The notes beneath the pieces are model-generated. The model ran no database searches and was not told where the DNA came from. It worked only from the letters and a program-made list of their open reading frames with translations. Positions 17,791 to 26,545 of a stretch of DNA of 64,000 bases are shown here, one piece after another. Each line of letters begins with the position of its first letter. Within the stretch, counting starts at the first letter, position 1. The translations under genes and the position numbers were made by a program. This stretch comes from Terasakiella sp. SH-1. GTDB lineage: Bacteria; Pseudomonadota; Alphaproteobacteria; Rhodospirillales; Terasakiellaceae. The stretch spans positions 2,777,501-2,841,500 of the forward strand of contig NZ_CP038255.1 of assembly GCF_004564135.1 (NCBI RefSeq), in the 5' to 3' direction.

Positions 17791-18720
17791 CTACCCGTTG
17801 CGAGCTTTAATCACCTTGCCTAATTCTTCAAAGGCTTTTTTAAACTCCGGGTCTTTAATCCCATCCACCATAGCCGCCACATTGGGGGCCAGTTCTTTGG
17901 CGGGCTGGACACGTTTGGAAATCACAGTTCGGGCAATCTGTTGCCCAGTGGTTTCAGCCTCATCAAAATAGCGTTTGGATATACGAATCTCAGATACAGC
18001 CTTAAAGCCAAAATGACTGTTAATGCGAAACAGGATTTCCTGACTATTGTGCTGGATAATCGTATTAAACCCTTGGCGGGCCTTAATAAACAAGGTCCCA
18101 TTGGTGCGCCCTTTTGGGGGAAAGCTAATGCGCTCAGGTCGCGTATTTTCAGCCAACGCCGTGCCTACAATCTTGGCCCAGTTGCGCAAAATATTGGCCC
18201 CGACCAGACCGATTTGGTTGAGCCCCGGTTCAATCACATCAAAGCTGAGTTCTTCCACATCCTTGGGAAAGCCAAAACGTACTGGGCGAATACGGGTTTT
18301 TGACCCATCCATATAATCTAGCGGTAAAAGATGGGGGTTGGCACGGGCAAAAGCTTTTTCCGCATCCAGACGGGCAAGGGCGCGGGCCTCTTCTGTTTCA
18401 GCCCCTATGATTTGGTTTTGATACGGTGCCCCCTTATCCGTTGTCAGCCAATCTTCAAACAATTTTTGAAACTGTTTGAGAGATTTTTTGCGTTTATTAT
18501 CCTGTTTTCGATAGGCATCATCCGCCTTATAAGCCTCTTCTGCCTTGCGCAAAATTTGGACCGCACGGTCTTCGCCGCCGGGTTTAGACAGGGTGCGTTC
18601 CAGTTTTTGCACATGAGCTTGCGCCTGATCAGAAGCCAACCACGTGCGAAAACGCTTGGACAGGCTGCGGTTTCGCCGTCTTTCTTCGCGATTTAGGAAA
18701 TCTTCAATCAGGTTAAACAT
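17791..18720 (-). CDS. DUF721 (DciA-like) protein with long N-terminal extension
   Basis: A 309-residue soluble protein. Residues from about 175 to 265 ('GANILRNWAKIVGTALAENTRPERISFP...GTLFIKARQGFNTIIQHNSQEILFRINSHFG') are a DUF721 domain; family members such as DciA load or recruit the replicative helicase DnaB. The first ~150 residues are charged, rich in Lys/Arg/Asp and largely helical, and are not part of that domain. A short acidic/basic C-terminal tail follows. It is divergent from mutY and upstream of dsbA and smc, a standard alphaproteobacterial neighbourhood. The extension is longer than I expect for most family members. Confidence 0.78.
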   Translation of the reverse strand: MFNLIEDFLNREERRRNRSLSKRFRTWLASDQAQAHVQKLERTLSKPGGEDRAVQILRKAEEAYKADDAYRKQDNKRKKSLKQFQKLFEDWLTTDKGAPYQNQIIGAETEEARALARLDAEKAFARANPHLLPLDYMDGSKTRIRPVRFGFPKDVEELSFDVIEPGLNQIGLVGANILRNWAKIVGTALAENTRPERISFPPKGRTNGTLFIKARQGFNTIIQHNSQEILFRINSHFGFKAVSEIRISKRYFDEAETTGQQIARTVISKRVQPAKELAPNVAAMVDGIKDPEFKKAFEELGKVIKARNG

Positions 18721-18788
18721 GAAAGGCTCTTGTCATTTGTGTGTGCAGAGAATACTCCTATCTGTTCAAAAAGCACAGTGGGATATTT

Positions 18789-19832
18789 ATGAGCATTCAG
18801 GCACAACCGCTTTTAGACTGGTATGATCGCGAACGCCGCGACCTGCCTTGGCGCATGGCACCGGGGAAAACAGCTGATCCTTACAAGGTGTGGATGAGCG
18901 AGATTATGTTGCAACAAACCACTGTAGCAACCGTGAAATCCTATTATAAAAAATTTCTGGAAAATTGGCCCACCGTACAGGATTTGGCAGGCGCTGATCT
19001 GGATGAGGTGCTCCACGCCTGGCAGGGGCTGGGTTATTATGCCCGTGCGCGTAACCTGCATAAATGTGCTTGTGTGGTAACGCGTGACTTTAATGGTCGC
19101 TTCCCGGAAGATGAAAAACGCTTGCTGGACCTTCCCGGTATTGGGCCTTATACGGCAGCAGCCATTACCTCCATTGCCTTTGGACAAAAAGCAACCCCGG
19201 TGGATGGCAATGTGGAACGGGTGGTTTCACGCCTGTTTAAGGTCGAAGAAAAAATGCCCAAGGCCAAAAAGAAACTGGCGGAACTGGCCGCGACCCTGAC
19301 ACCGGATCAACGCGCAGGCGATTTTGCCCAGGCGATGATGGATTTAGGCGCAACTGTCTGTAGCCCCAAAAAAGCAGCGTGCGCCATTTGCCCCTGGATG
19401 GGTGGCTGTGAAGCCCGGCTCAAGGCAGAACCAACCGATTACCCCAAGAAAGAACCCAAAAAGCCAAAGCCCACACGCCAAGCCTATATCTTTTGGATCA
19501 CCCGTAAAGATGGGGCCGTACTCTTGCGCAAACGCCCAGAAAAAGGCTTGCTCGGCGGGTTGATGGAATTTCCCTCCACCGACTGGGTGGAACGCGCCAT
19601 TGATAAACAGGAAGCCCAGCGCCAAAGCCCGGCCCCTGCTTTGTTAAAGGAACTGAGCGGGTGCGTGCGCCATACCTTCACCCATTTTCATTTGGAACTC
19701 ACCGTTTTAAAAGGGCAAGTCAGCGCCAACCCGCCCATTAACGGCGTCTGGGTAAAGCCTGAGCAGTTTAAAGACTACGCCCTGCCCACAGCCATGAAAA
19801 AAGTCGCAAAACACGTTTCACAATGCATTTGA
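18789..19832 (+). CDS. mutY: A/G-specific adenine DNA glycosylase
   Basis: A 347-residue MutY that removes adenine mispaired with 8-oxoguanine. The catalytic Glu is in 'SEIMLQQTTVATV', the helix-hairpin-helix in 'LLDLPGIGPYTAAAI' and the catalytic Asp in 'PVDGNVERVVSRLF'. The iron-sulfur cluster ligands are C-x6-C-x2-C-x5-C in 'CSPKKAACAICPWMGGC'. A C-terminal NUDIX-like domain (about 225-347) recognises 8-oxoguanine. The start at 18789 (MSIQAQPLLDWYDRERRDLPWR) matches the family; the longer frame to 18741 is not needed. Confidence 0.96.
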   Translation: MSIQAQPLLDWYDRERRDLPWRMAPGKTADPYKVWMSEIMLQQTTVATVKSYYKKFLENWPTVQDLAGADLDEVLHAWQGLGYYARARNLHKCACVVTRDFNGRFPEDEKRLLDLPGIGPYTAAAITSIAFGQKATPVDGNVERVVSRLFKVEEKMPKAKKKLAELAATLTPDQRAGDFAQAMMDLGATVCSPKKAACAICPWMGGCEARLKAEPTDYPKKEPKKPKPTRQAYIFWITRKDGAVLLRKRPEKGLLGGLMEFPSTDWVERAIDKQEAQRQSPAPALLKELSGCVRHTFTHFHLELTVLKGQVSANPPINGVWVKPEQFKDYALPTAMKKVAKHVSQCI

Positions 19833-19906
19833 TCTATTGCAGGTAGCAAATCTATATTGACTTCTATAAGGTTGAACACAAGATTTACCTATTCAAGGAG
19901 GGACCT

Positions 19907-20710
19907 GTGCGTTTTACGTTTCTTTGCTGTTTGGTGTTACTGGTTGCAGGATGTCAGACCGTCCAGATGGGACATTTCTCTGCCCCTGCCCTCATTGCCT
20001 TTGACCCACAACAAGCACGTCAACTTGCCAAACGAGCAGAAGGCTATGGCTATGTAAAAGGGCGCCCTTTCAACCTACAAAACTATCCCTTTTTCACACA
20101 AAACAGTTTTGGACAAAACTGGCTGAAACAAAGCAGCCATAAAGTCATTACCATCGGCTACCCCAAAGAATGTGCGACCTATAATGCACGCTGGCGCCAT
20201 CGCAATTTATTTGATGCAATTGAACGGACCATGACAACTTGCCTGTCACGGGTAAAAGAATTTTCCAAACATACGGGCAAAAAATGCGGCTGCCGTATTG
20301 CCGCAATCAATAACAATGTGTTCCTCACCCCTGAAGAACTCCCCTTTAGGAGAAATCTACCAGCAATTGCTCTGGTAAAAGACACACGCGGGCGTAAGGA
20401 GATTTTGGGCTATGCCTCAACAACCGGACGGACAGGGCAGAACCAGCCGATGGATTTCTTCACCCAAAGTGGTGAAAAAGTCTGTACAGGTCGTTATAAT
20501 TTAGGTTCCTTGTCTTTTAAAGGCGATGCCCAGCTCAATTGTTTTGGCGGACGCATCAAAGGCCCTGCCGTCTTCAAGGTTGCAGGTTACCGTGAAGGCC
20601 AAGCCTATGGCACCGCCCTTGTCAACGCCGGAGAAAACCAGTTGATTTTGGTCTATGGTTTACCCACCGATGAATTTAGAAAACGCCGTGCGGAGTTACT
20701 AGAAGAATGA
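19907..20710 (+). CDS. lipoprotein of unknown function, coupled to caspase-like gene
   Basis: A 267-residue protein that starts at GTG behind a very strong AAGGAGG ribosome-binding site. Residues 1-16 form a lipoprotein signal with lipobox 'LVAGC', so it should be membrane-anchored. The mature part has five further cysteines and a C-terminal repeat-like segment ('GEKVCTGRYNLGSL...QLNCFGGRIKGPAVF...GYREGQAYGTALV') that looks like a small beta-rich domain. No family recognised. Its stop overlaps the start of the caspase-family gene (ATGA), which suggests the two products act together in the cell envelope. Confidence 0.75.
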   Translation: MRFTFLCCLVLLVAGCQTVQMGHFSAPALIAFDPQQARQLAKRAEGYGYVKGRPFNLQNYPFFTQNSFGQNWLKQSSHKVITIGYPKECATYNARWRHRNLFDAIERTMTTCLSRVKEFSKHTGKKCGCRIAAINNNVFLTPEELPFRRNLPAIALVKDTRGRKEILGYASTTGRTGQNQPMDFFTQSGEKVCTGRYNLGSLSFKGDAQLNCFGGRIKGPAVFKVAGYREGQAYGTALVNAGENQLILVYGLPTDEFRKRRAELLEE

Positions 20711-21720
20711 GAAGTCTACTTTTGCTCATCGCATCTTTTTTCTTGGCTTTGACAACAACAGCCCAAGCCCAAACATCCTTCATGGACCTGTGGTGTGAAT
20801 ATGGTGGGAAGGGCTGCGTTGAACAACCTCAAAAAGCCAAACCCGCCCCTGTTGCACAACCTGTACCAAAGCCAAAACCCGTTCAAGCCAAACCGAAACC
20901 ACAACCAAAGCCCCTTAAACAGGTCAGCACCCCGTTAATCACACGCAATGCCTCTTTGGCCCAATCCAAAGGGGTCACATTTGGACGTTATTATGCTCTG
21001 GTCATTGGCAATAACAAGTATCCGAATTTAGATAACCTGAAAACAGCCATTCATGATGCCAAACAGGTCGGCCAGTTGTTGAAGAAATCTTATGGCTTTT
21101 CTGTCACCCAACTGATCAATGCCAGCCGGGATCAGATTATTGCGGCTTTAGACGAATATCGTAAAATTCTGAGAGAAGAAGATAATCTGCTGATTTATTA
21201 TGCCGGACATGGCTGGCTGGATAAGGAAAGCGAGCGTGGCTACTGGTTACCGGTAGATGCCGCCAAGGACACACGGGCACGCTGGGTCTCCAATGCCGAT
21301 ATTACAGATACGTTAAAAGCCCTTAAAGCCCGCCATGTCATGGTGGTCGCTGATAGCTGTTATGCCGGTACCCTGACCCGATCAGCAGAAGCAGGACTTG
21401 AAGGGACACGCGGGCTCAAGCTGGTGGAACGTCCCTCTGGCTATCTGGAAACTCTTGTTGGGCGAAAATCACGCACGGTCTTAGCCTCTGGGGCGTTGGA
21501 ACCTGTCAGTGATCAAGGCGGGGGCAAACATTCCGTTTTTGCCTATGCCTTTCTTAAAAGCCTTCAAGAAAATAAGGCGATGATGGATGGCACCCAATTA
21601 TTTGGCAATGTGCGCAAACAAGTACTGCTCAATGCCCGCCAGACACCACAATATTCAAACATTCGTTTTGCGGGTCATGATATCGGTGGGGATTTCGTTT
21701 TCTTGCGCCGGGATAAATAA
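20707..21720 (+). CDS. exported caspase-family (peptidase C14) protein
   Basis: A 337-residue protein. A signal peptide (1-21, ending AQA) is followed by a Pro/Lys-rich linker (about 40-75: repeated 'KPxPxxKP'). The C14 caspase-like domain starts at 'YYALVIGNNKYPNLDNLKTAIHDAKQV'. The catalytic His is in 'LIYYAGHGWLD' and the catalytic Cys in 'MVVADSCYAGTL'. Bacterial proteins of this type cut after basic or acidic residues, and some act in regulated cell death or stress; here export makes a periplasmic or surface role more likely. It overlaps the upstream lipoprotein gene by 4 bases. Confidence 0.86.
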   Translation: MRSLLLLIASFFLALTTTAQAQTSFMDLWCEYGGKGCVEQPQKAKPAPVAQPVPKPKPVQAKPKPQPKPLKQVSTPLITRNASLAQSKGVTFGRYYALVIGNNKYPNLDNLKTAIHDAKQVGQLLKKSYGFSVTQLINASRDQIIAALDEYRKILREEDNLLIYYAGHGWLDKESERGYWLPVDAAKDTRARWVSNADITDTLKALKARHVMVVADSCYAGTLTRSAEAGLEGTRGLKLVERPSGYLETLVGRKSRTVLASGALEPVSDQGGGKHSVFAYAFLKSLQENKAMMDGTQLFGNVRKQVLLNARQTPQYSNIRFAGHDIGGDFVFLRRDK

Positions 21721-21749
21721 ATGCTTACCTTTAGGGTCAGGAGAAAAAC

Positions 21750-22148
21750 ATGACAGATAAAATCACCAAAACAGAAGACGAGTGGCGAAGCCAGCTTAGC
21801 GCTGAGGAATATAGCGTCTGTCGCCAAAATGGGACCGAACGGGCCTTTAGCGGGCGCTATTGGGATAGCAAAATCAAGGGCATGTACCATTGTATCGGCT
21901 GTGGCGAAGCCTTGTTTGATTCTGAGACCAAATATGATTCCGGCAGTGGCTGGCCAAGTTTTTATCAACCTGTCACGAACCAATGCGTGGAAGAAACCCG
22001 TGATACCTCCCACGGGATGGTACGTGTTGAAGTCCATTGTGCCAAGTGTGAAAGCCACCTTGGTCATGTATTTGAAGATGGACCACAGCCCACGGGTTTG
22101 CGCTATTGCATCAATTCGCTTTCACTTAACCTGAAAGAAAAAGAGTAG
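21750..22148 (+). CDS. msrB: peptide-methionine (R)-S-oxide reductase
   Basis: A 132-residue MsrB that reduces the R form of methionine sulfoxide in proteins. The two zinc-binding CxxC motifs are in '[11 protein letters not shown]' and '[14 protein letters not shown]', the conserved substrate pocket is '[13 protein letters not shown]', and the catalytic cysteine is in '[10 protein letters not shown]'. No signal peptide, so it acts in the cytoplasm. It has a plain AGGAG ribosome-binding site 29 bp after the caspase-family gene, and the MATE gene starts 5 bp after its stop. Confidence 0.96.
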   Translation: MTDKITKTEDEWRSQLSAEEYSVCRQNGTERAFSGRYWDSKIKGMYHCIGCGEALFDSETKYDSGSGWPSFYQPVTNQCVEETRDTSHGMVRVEVHCAKCESHLGHVFEDGPQPTGLRYCINSLSLNLKEKE

Positions 22149-22153
22149 GCCCC

Positions 22154-23449
22154 TTGCACGCCATTTGGGTCCTCGCCTTCCCCATTATCCTGTCCAACAT
22201 CACCATCCCGTTGCTTGGCGCTGTCGATGCGGCTGTCATGGGACATATGGACAGTGCGGCCTATTTGGGGGCCGTGGCTGTCGGCGGGTTGATTTTTGAT
22301 TATATATACTGGGGTTTTGGCTTCCTGCGTTTAAGCACCACCGGACTAACCGCTCAGGCCATCGGGGCAAACAACGGGGAAGAAGCCCGCGCTATCTTTG
22401 GCCGTGCGGCCCTGATCGCCCTGGGTGGTGCCCTGTTATTATGGGCCTCTCAGCCCCTTATTTTTTATGGTGCAGCCCTGGTTATTGACGCAAGCTACGA
22501 GGTTGAACAACTTGCCCGCACCTATTTTACAATCCGCATCTGGTCAGCCCCTGCTGCTTTGCTGAATTATGCGCTGATCGGCTGGATACTGGCCCATCGC
22601 AATACAAAAGGGGTGCTTATTCAACAAGTGATCACCAATCTCACCAATGTTATTCTGGATCTGTGGTTTGTCATGGGGTTGGGATATGGGGTTGAAGGGG
22701 TCGCCTGGGCAACCGTGATTGCCCAATATACAGGTCTGATGGTCGGTCTGACCCTCTTGCAACGTAACCTGTCCCAACTGGAGGGGCACTGGCGGCTTCC
22801 CTCCATTTTTAATCTTGCCAAGATCAAACGGCTGATGTCGATGAATTTTGACCTGTTCATTCGCACGGTTTGTCTGCTCAGTGCCTTTGCCTGGTTTACT
22901 GCCCAAGGGGCCAAACTGGGTGATCTGGTACTTGCAGCCAATGCGATTTTATTACAGTTTCAGCAGTTTACCTCTTATGCACTGGATGGGTTTGCCCATG
23001 CTGTTGAAGTGTTAAGCGGACATAGCGCAGGGCGAAAAAACAAGGCACAGTTTAAACGCGATGTCAAAAGCTCCACCCAGCTTGCCTTTCTTTTTGCCTG
23101 TGGCTTTTCACTTATCTATTTCACCTTCGCAGGGTCACTGATCAATCTGTTTAGTGATATTGAACCAGTCCTTGCGCTGGCAAAAGACTATACCTTGTGG
23201 ATGGCACTGCTGCCTTTAGTTTCAATTTGGGGCTTCCAGCTGGACGGTATTTATTTTGGCCTAACGGAAACACGGACCTTGCGCAATATGATGATACTCA
23301 GTCTCGCCCTTTATCTACCACTGAGCATCATTTTACGGGATCATTTTGAAAATCACGGTTTATGGGCTGCGTTTACCATATTTTTTCTATTTAGGGGTAT
23401 AACGCTGGGCATGAGATTTCCATCAGTTGAAAAACGAGCTTTTCCATGA
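22154..23449 (+). CDS. MATE family efflux transporter, DinF subgroup
   Basis: A 431-residue membrane protein with about twelve helices in two similar halves. The start 'FPIILSNITIPLLGAVDAAVMGHM' and 'GFGFLRLSTTGLTAQAIGANN' are hallmarks of the DinF-type multidrug and toxic compound extrusion branch, driven by Na+ or H+. The initiation codon appears to be TTG: no ATG or GTG is available between the preceding in-frame stop (22127) and it. It runs directly on from msrB and overlaps the next gene by 4 bases. Confidence 0.88.
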   Translation: MHAIWVLAFPIILSNITIPLLGAVDAAVMGHMDSAAYLGAVAVGGLIFDYIYWGFGFLRLSTTGLTAQAIGANNGEEARAIFGRAALIALGGALLLWASQPLIFYGAALVIDASYEVEQLARTYFTIRIWSAPAALLNYALIGWILAHRNTKGVLIQQVITNLTNVILDLWFVMGLGYGVEGVAWATVIAQYTGLMVGLTLLQRNLSQLEGHWRLPSIFNLAKIKRLMSMNFDLFIRTVCLLSAFAWFTAQGAKLGDLVLAANAILLQFQQFTSYALDGFAHAVEVLSGHSAGRKNKAQFKRDVKSSTQLAFLFACGFSLIYFTFAGSLINLFSDIEPVLALAKDYTLWMALLPLVSIWGFQLDGIYFGLTETRTLRNMMILSLALYLPLSIILRDHFENHGLWAAFTIFFLFRGITLGMRFPSVEKRAFP

Positions 23450-24606
23450 TTACCCGCCGTGCCTTTCTTGCAGGTTGCCTGCCCGCAGCTCTGACTGCCT
23501 GTTCCACAACAGAAATTGTCCGCACCTTTGAAGCTGCCGCTCGGGGCGGGTCCCTGAAAGGGGCGGTGCGCTCCGTTGCGACCTCCAAGGCACAAAGCTG
23601 GGCACGCAACCCAACCACCTTTATCAGCGACATTCGCCGTTTTGACAGTCTTGCCCAGGAATTCGTACGCGATGTGGTGAATGTCTGGGGCCAAGATAAT
23701 GCCAAAGCCCCTTCCGAACAGGTCTATGTCAAATACAGTGATGATTATAACAGTCGCGGGATCATTGATTTTCAACGTTCCATCGTGCGTGTTGAAACCC
23801 TGATCCCCAACCATCTCAAACAAGCAATCGTCACCACCCTTCTCTCCCCCAGCGATCCACGCGGGGTTGATCTATTTTCCGCCAAACCGGTAAAATTGGG
23901 GGGAGAACCTTTTCTCTATAAACAAGTGGTCGACCATGAAGGTAAAGAAATTCGCTGGGAATGGCGTGCCAACCGCTATGCCGATTACCTTCTGGCCCAT
24001 AAACGCCAGACCCGTTCAGTTACCTTGAATAATGGCACATCAAAACAGGAAACTTTCGTGGAATTCCCACTGGTGCGCAATCACACGGCACAACGTTCCG
24101 GGCGCTATGACGCTTTGGTCCAGAAATATGCCGCCCACTATGGTCTGGAACGTGCCTTGGTCTATGCCATCATTCAAACAGAAAGTAACTTTAACCCCTA
24201 TGCCGTCAGCTGGGTCCCGGCCTATGGGTTGATGCAAATCGTCCCGACCACAGCTGGGCGCGATGCCTATGAAGTCATCCATGGTCGCCCCGGCACGCCG
24301 AGCCGAGACTACCTATTTAACGTAGAAAATAACATCCGCATGGGCTGTGCCTACCTCCACATCCTGCAAACCCGCTATCTGGTTAAAGTCAAAAACCCAA
24401 CCACACGGGAATATTGCATGATTGCGGCCTATAACGGCGGGGCAGGCAATGTGTTACGCTCGTTCCATTCCAACCGCGACACAGCCTTTACCCTGATTAA
24501 CCGCTCTTCACCAAGCACTGTCTATAGCCGCCTGCGCAGCAAAATGCCGACGGAAAGTCAGCATTACTTGCAAAAAGTCACAACGGCGAAAAAGAAGTAT
24601 GCCTAA
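23446..24606 (+). CDS. membrane-bound lytic murein transglycosylase, MltC-like
   Basis: A 386-residue lipoprotein. The N-terminus '[20 protein letters not shown]' combines a twin-arginine pair with a lipobox ending LTAC. Residues about 90-215 resemble the MltC N-terminal domain. The SLT domain follows from '[35 protein letters not shown]', with catalytic Glu in 'QTESNFN', then '[12 protein letters not shown]' and 'YNGGAGNV'. It cleaves peptidoglycan glycan strands, leaving 1,6-anhydro-muropeptides. The start overlaps the MATE stop (ATGA); the end overlaps the convergent chemoreceptor gene by 4 bases. Confidence 0.88.
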   Translation: MITRRAFLAGCLPAALTACSTTEIVRTFEAAARGGSLKGAVRSVATSKAQSWARNPTTFISDIRRFDSLAQEFVRDVVNVWGQDNAKAPSEQVYVKYSDDYNSRGIIDFQRSIVRVETLIPNHLKQAIVTTLLSPSDPRGVDLFSAKPVKLGGEPFLYKQVVDHEGKEIRWEWRANRYADYLLAHKRQTRSVTLNNGTSKQETFVEFPLVRNHTAQRSGRYDALVQKYAAHYGLERALVYAIIQTESNFNPYAVSWVPAYGLMQIVPTTAGRDAYEVIHGRPGTPSRDYLFNVENNIRMGCAYLHILQTRYLVKVKNPTTREYCMIAAYNGGAGNVLRSFHSNRDTAFTLINRSSPSTVYSRLRSKMPTESQHYLQKVTTAKKKYA

Positions 24607-26276
24607 GCGCTTTTCACCTTAGTGATAAATTGTTCAACTTCATTTTTCAGGTTATCAGAATGAACACCCAATGTACGCGCTGCCTGAAGCACTTCTTGTG
24701 AAGCATTCCCGGTTTCATTGGCCGCACTGCTGACATCGGAAATATTGTTTGTCACTGCTTCCGTTCCCTGAGATGCCTCATCAATATTGCGGGCGATTTC
24801 CTGGGTTGCACTGCTTTGTTCTTCCACAGCAGAGGCAATGGTTGCTGAAATTTGTTGAATTTCACGAATGATCCCAATCACCCCATCCATTGATGTAGCA
24901 GCCTGATGTGTCGCCGTCTGGACATCTCTGATCTGCATGCCGATTTCTTCCGTGGCTTTCGCTGTCTGGTTTGCAAGGTTCTTCACTTCGCTGGCAACAA
25001 CCGCAAACCCTTTGCCAGCCTCACCTGCGCGTGCAGCCTCAATCGTCGCATTCAAAGCAAGCAGGTTGGTTTGGTCTGCAATATCATTAATCAGCTTGAT
25101 CACTTCACCAATACGTTGGGAGCTTTGTGTCAAACGATCAATTTCAGTTGCGGCCTCATCGGCTTCTTCCACAGCCTTATTGGCAACATCGGTAGAAAGG
25201 GAAACCTGAGATGCAATCTCGTTAATGGACCCTGTCAATTCTTCAGAAGCTGCGGCAACCGTCTGCACATTGGCAGACGCTTGAACAGCTGCTGTATTAA
25301 CTGTTTCAGCACGTTCACTTGTACGGTTGGCAATGGAATTCATTCCTTGGGCATTGCTATCCATTTGAACGGCCGCTGACCCAACAGATTCCAGAATTTG
25401 TTTCATGGACAAGTCAAATTCACCGGCCATTTCCTCAATCGCCTGCGCCCGTTTTTGCTGTTCTTCCTGACGTTTGACATCTTCTGCTGCCATAGCGTCG
25501 GCTTCCACAAGGCTTTTTCTAAAGTCTTCAACGTTATGAGCCATATCCCCGATTTCGTCTTTACGTTCAAGACCAGGAATAGGGCTTTCTTTCTCCCCTT
25601 CTTTCAGGGAGAGCATCCGTTGACCAAGGGCGGCAATCGGCTTTTTGATACTGGCTGTGATCAACCAGGCAATCAGGATCCCAATCGCAATTGAGGCAAC
25701 AATAAGAATAATAGCTTCAATTTTAATAAAATCACGGGTCTCACCTGCTTTTTTCATAAAGCCATCAGCCTTGTTAAAGGCAAAATTTGTCAGGTAATCA
25801 ATACTGTCATTGATCTTTTTAACAACCTTTGCCCCTTTGCCTTTCGTGATTTCAGCGGCCTCAAGACGTTTGCCCTGACGCATCAAGGCAATGACTTCAT
25901 CGCGTACCGTCTTCCAATTGATAACGGCTTGTTTCAGTTCGTTGACCTTTGCCTTATCACCTAAAAAGCGTTCATTAATAATGTCAAAATAACCAAGGAC
26001 CTCTTTTTCAAGAACATCAACTTTTTTGGCCGCAGCCGTGATCCCTTCATCATTTTTAGCCAGGGCAACATCTTTCATCCCCCGGTGCATGGCAATGATC
26101 CCCGCCTTTACCTGCAAGACTTTTGTACTGACGGCAAAGGGGTGTTTGTAAAGTTTTTCAGTCAGTCCACTGAGTGTGTTCAGACTGCTTACCGATACGA
26201 CGCCCAAAATAAGAGTCAGCACAAGAATAATCGCAAAGCCCGAAAACAAACGGACCCCAATTTTCACATTTGACAT
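24603..26276 (-). CDS. methyl-accepting chemotaxis protein with helical sensor and HAMP
   Basis: A 557-residue chemoreceptor. Membrane helix 1 (about 9-31) is followed by a periplasmic helical bundle of ~150 residues, membrane helix 2 (about 184-207), a HAMP domain ('[45 protein letters not shown]'), and a signalling domain whose tip contains '[33 protein letters not shown]'. No C-terminal methyltransferase-tethering pentapeptide is visible. The ligand cannot be read from sequence. The gene is convergent with the transglycosylase gene. Confidence 0.93.
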   Translation of the reverse strand: MSNVKIGVRLFSGFAIILVLTLILGVVSVSSLNTLSGLTEKLYKHPFAVSTKVLQVKAGIIAMHRGMKDVALAKNDEGITAAAKKVDVLEKEVLGYFDIINERFLGDKAKVNELKQAVINWKTVRDEVIALMRQGKRLEAAEITKGKGAKVVKKINDSIDYLTNFAFNKADGFMKKAGETRDFIKIEAIILIVASIAIGILIAWLITASIKKPIAALGQRMLSLKEGEKESPIPGLERKDEIGDMAHNVEDFRKSLVEADAMAAEDVKRQEEQQKRAQAIEEMAGEFDLSMKQILESVGSAAVQMDSNAQGMNSIANRTSERAETVNTAAVQASANVQTVAAASEELTGSINEIASQVSLSTDVANKAVEEADEAATEIDRLTQSSQRIGEVIKLINDIADQTNLLALNATIEAARAGEAGKGFAVVASEVKNLANQTAKATEEIGMQIRDVQTATHQAATSMDGVIGIIREIQQISATIASAVEEQSSATQEIARNIDEASQGTEAVTNNISDVSSAANETGNASQEVLQAARTLGVHSDNLKNEVEQFITKVKSA

Positions 26277-26545
26277 GATATATCCCGCCTAGATTTGTCA
26301 TTTTGACATTGGCTTCTGCGACATTTGCGCCTGCTAGAAACCAAATCTGAAAATTTAAAAGTTTGGGATTCTCTATCGCGAGGAATGGGGTGTCTGCAAG
26401 ATCCTTATACGAAAGAACAGAAAATAAAGTGTATTTTGCCATGCATATGGCGGACTATTCCTGTTGTACTCAATTCTTAATTGATTTTTATTGATATATT
26501 AGATTTTAATTTCATAAAATTGAACGAATCTAATACGCAACCACA
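26277..26545. other. AT-rich intergenic region between chemoreceptor and pepN
   Basis: A 269-bp gap downstream of pepN and upstream of the chemoreceptor gene. It is clearly more AT-rich than the genes. I see no gene, hairpin terminator or repeat in it; it presumably holds the chemoreceptor promoter. Confidence 0.5.

Noticed and set aside
26158-26442. 94-codon minus-strand frame upstream of and overlapping the chemoreceptor gene
   Set aside because: It overlaps the well-supported chemoreceptor start in another frame and lacks a ribosome-binding site and any recognisable motif.
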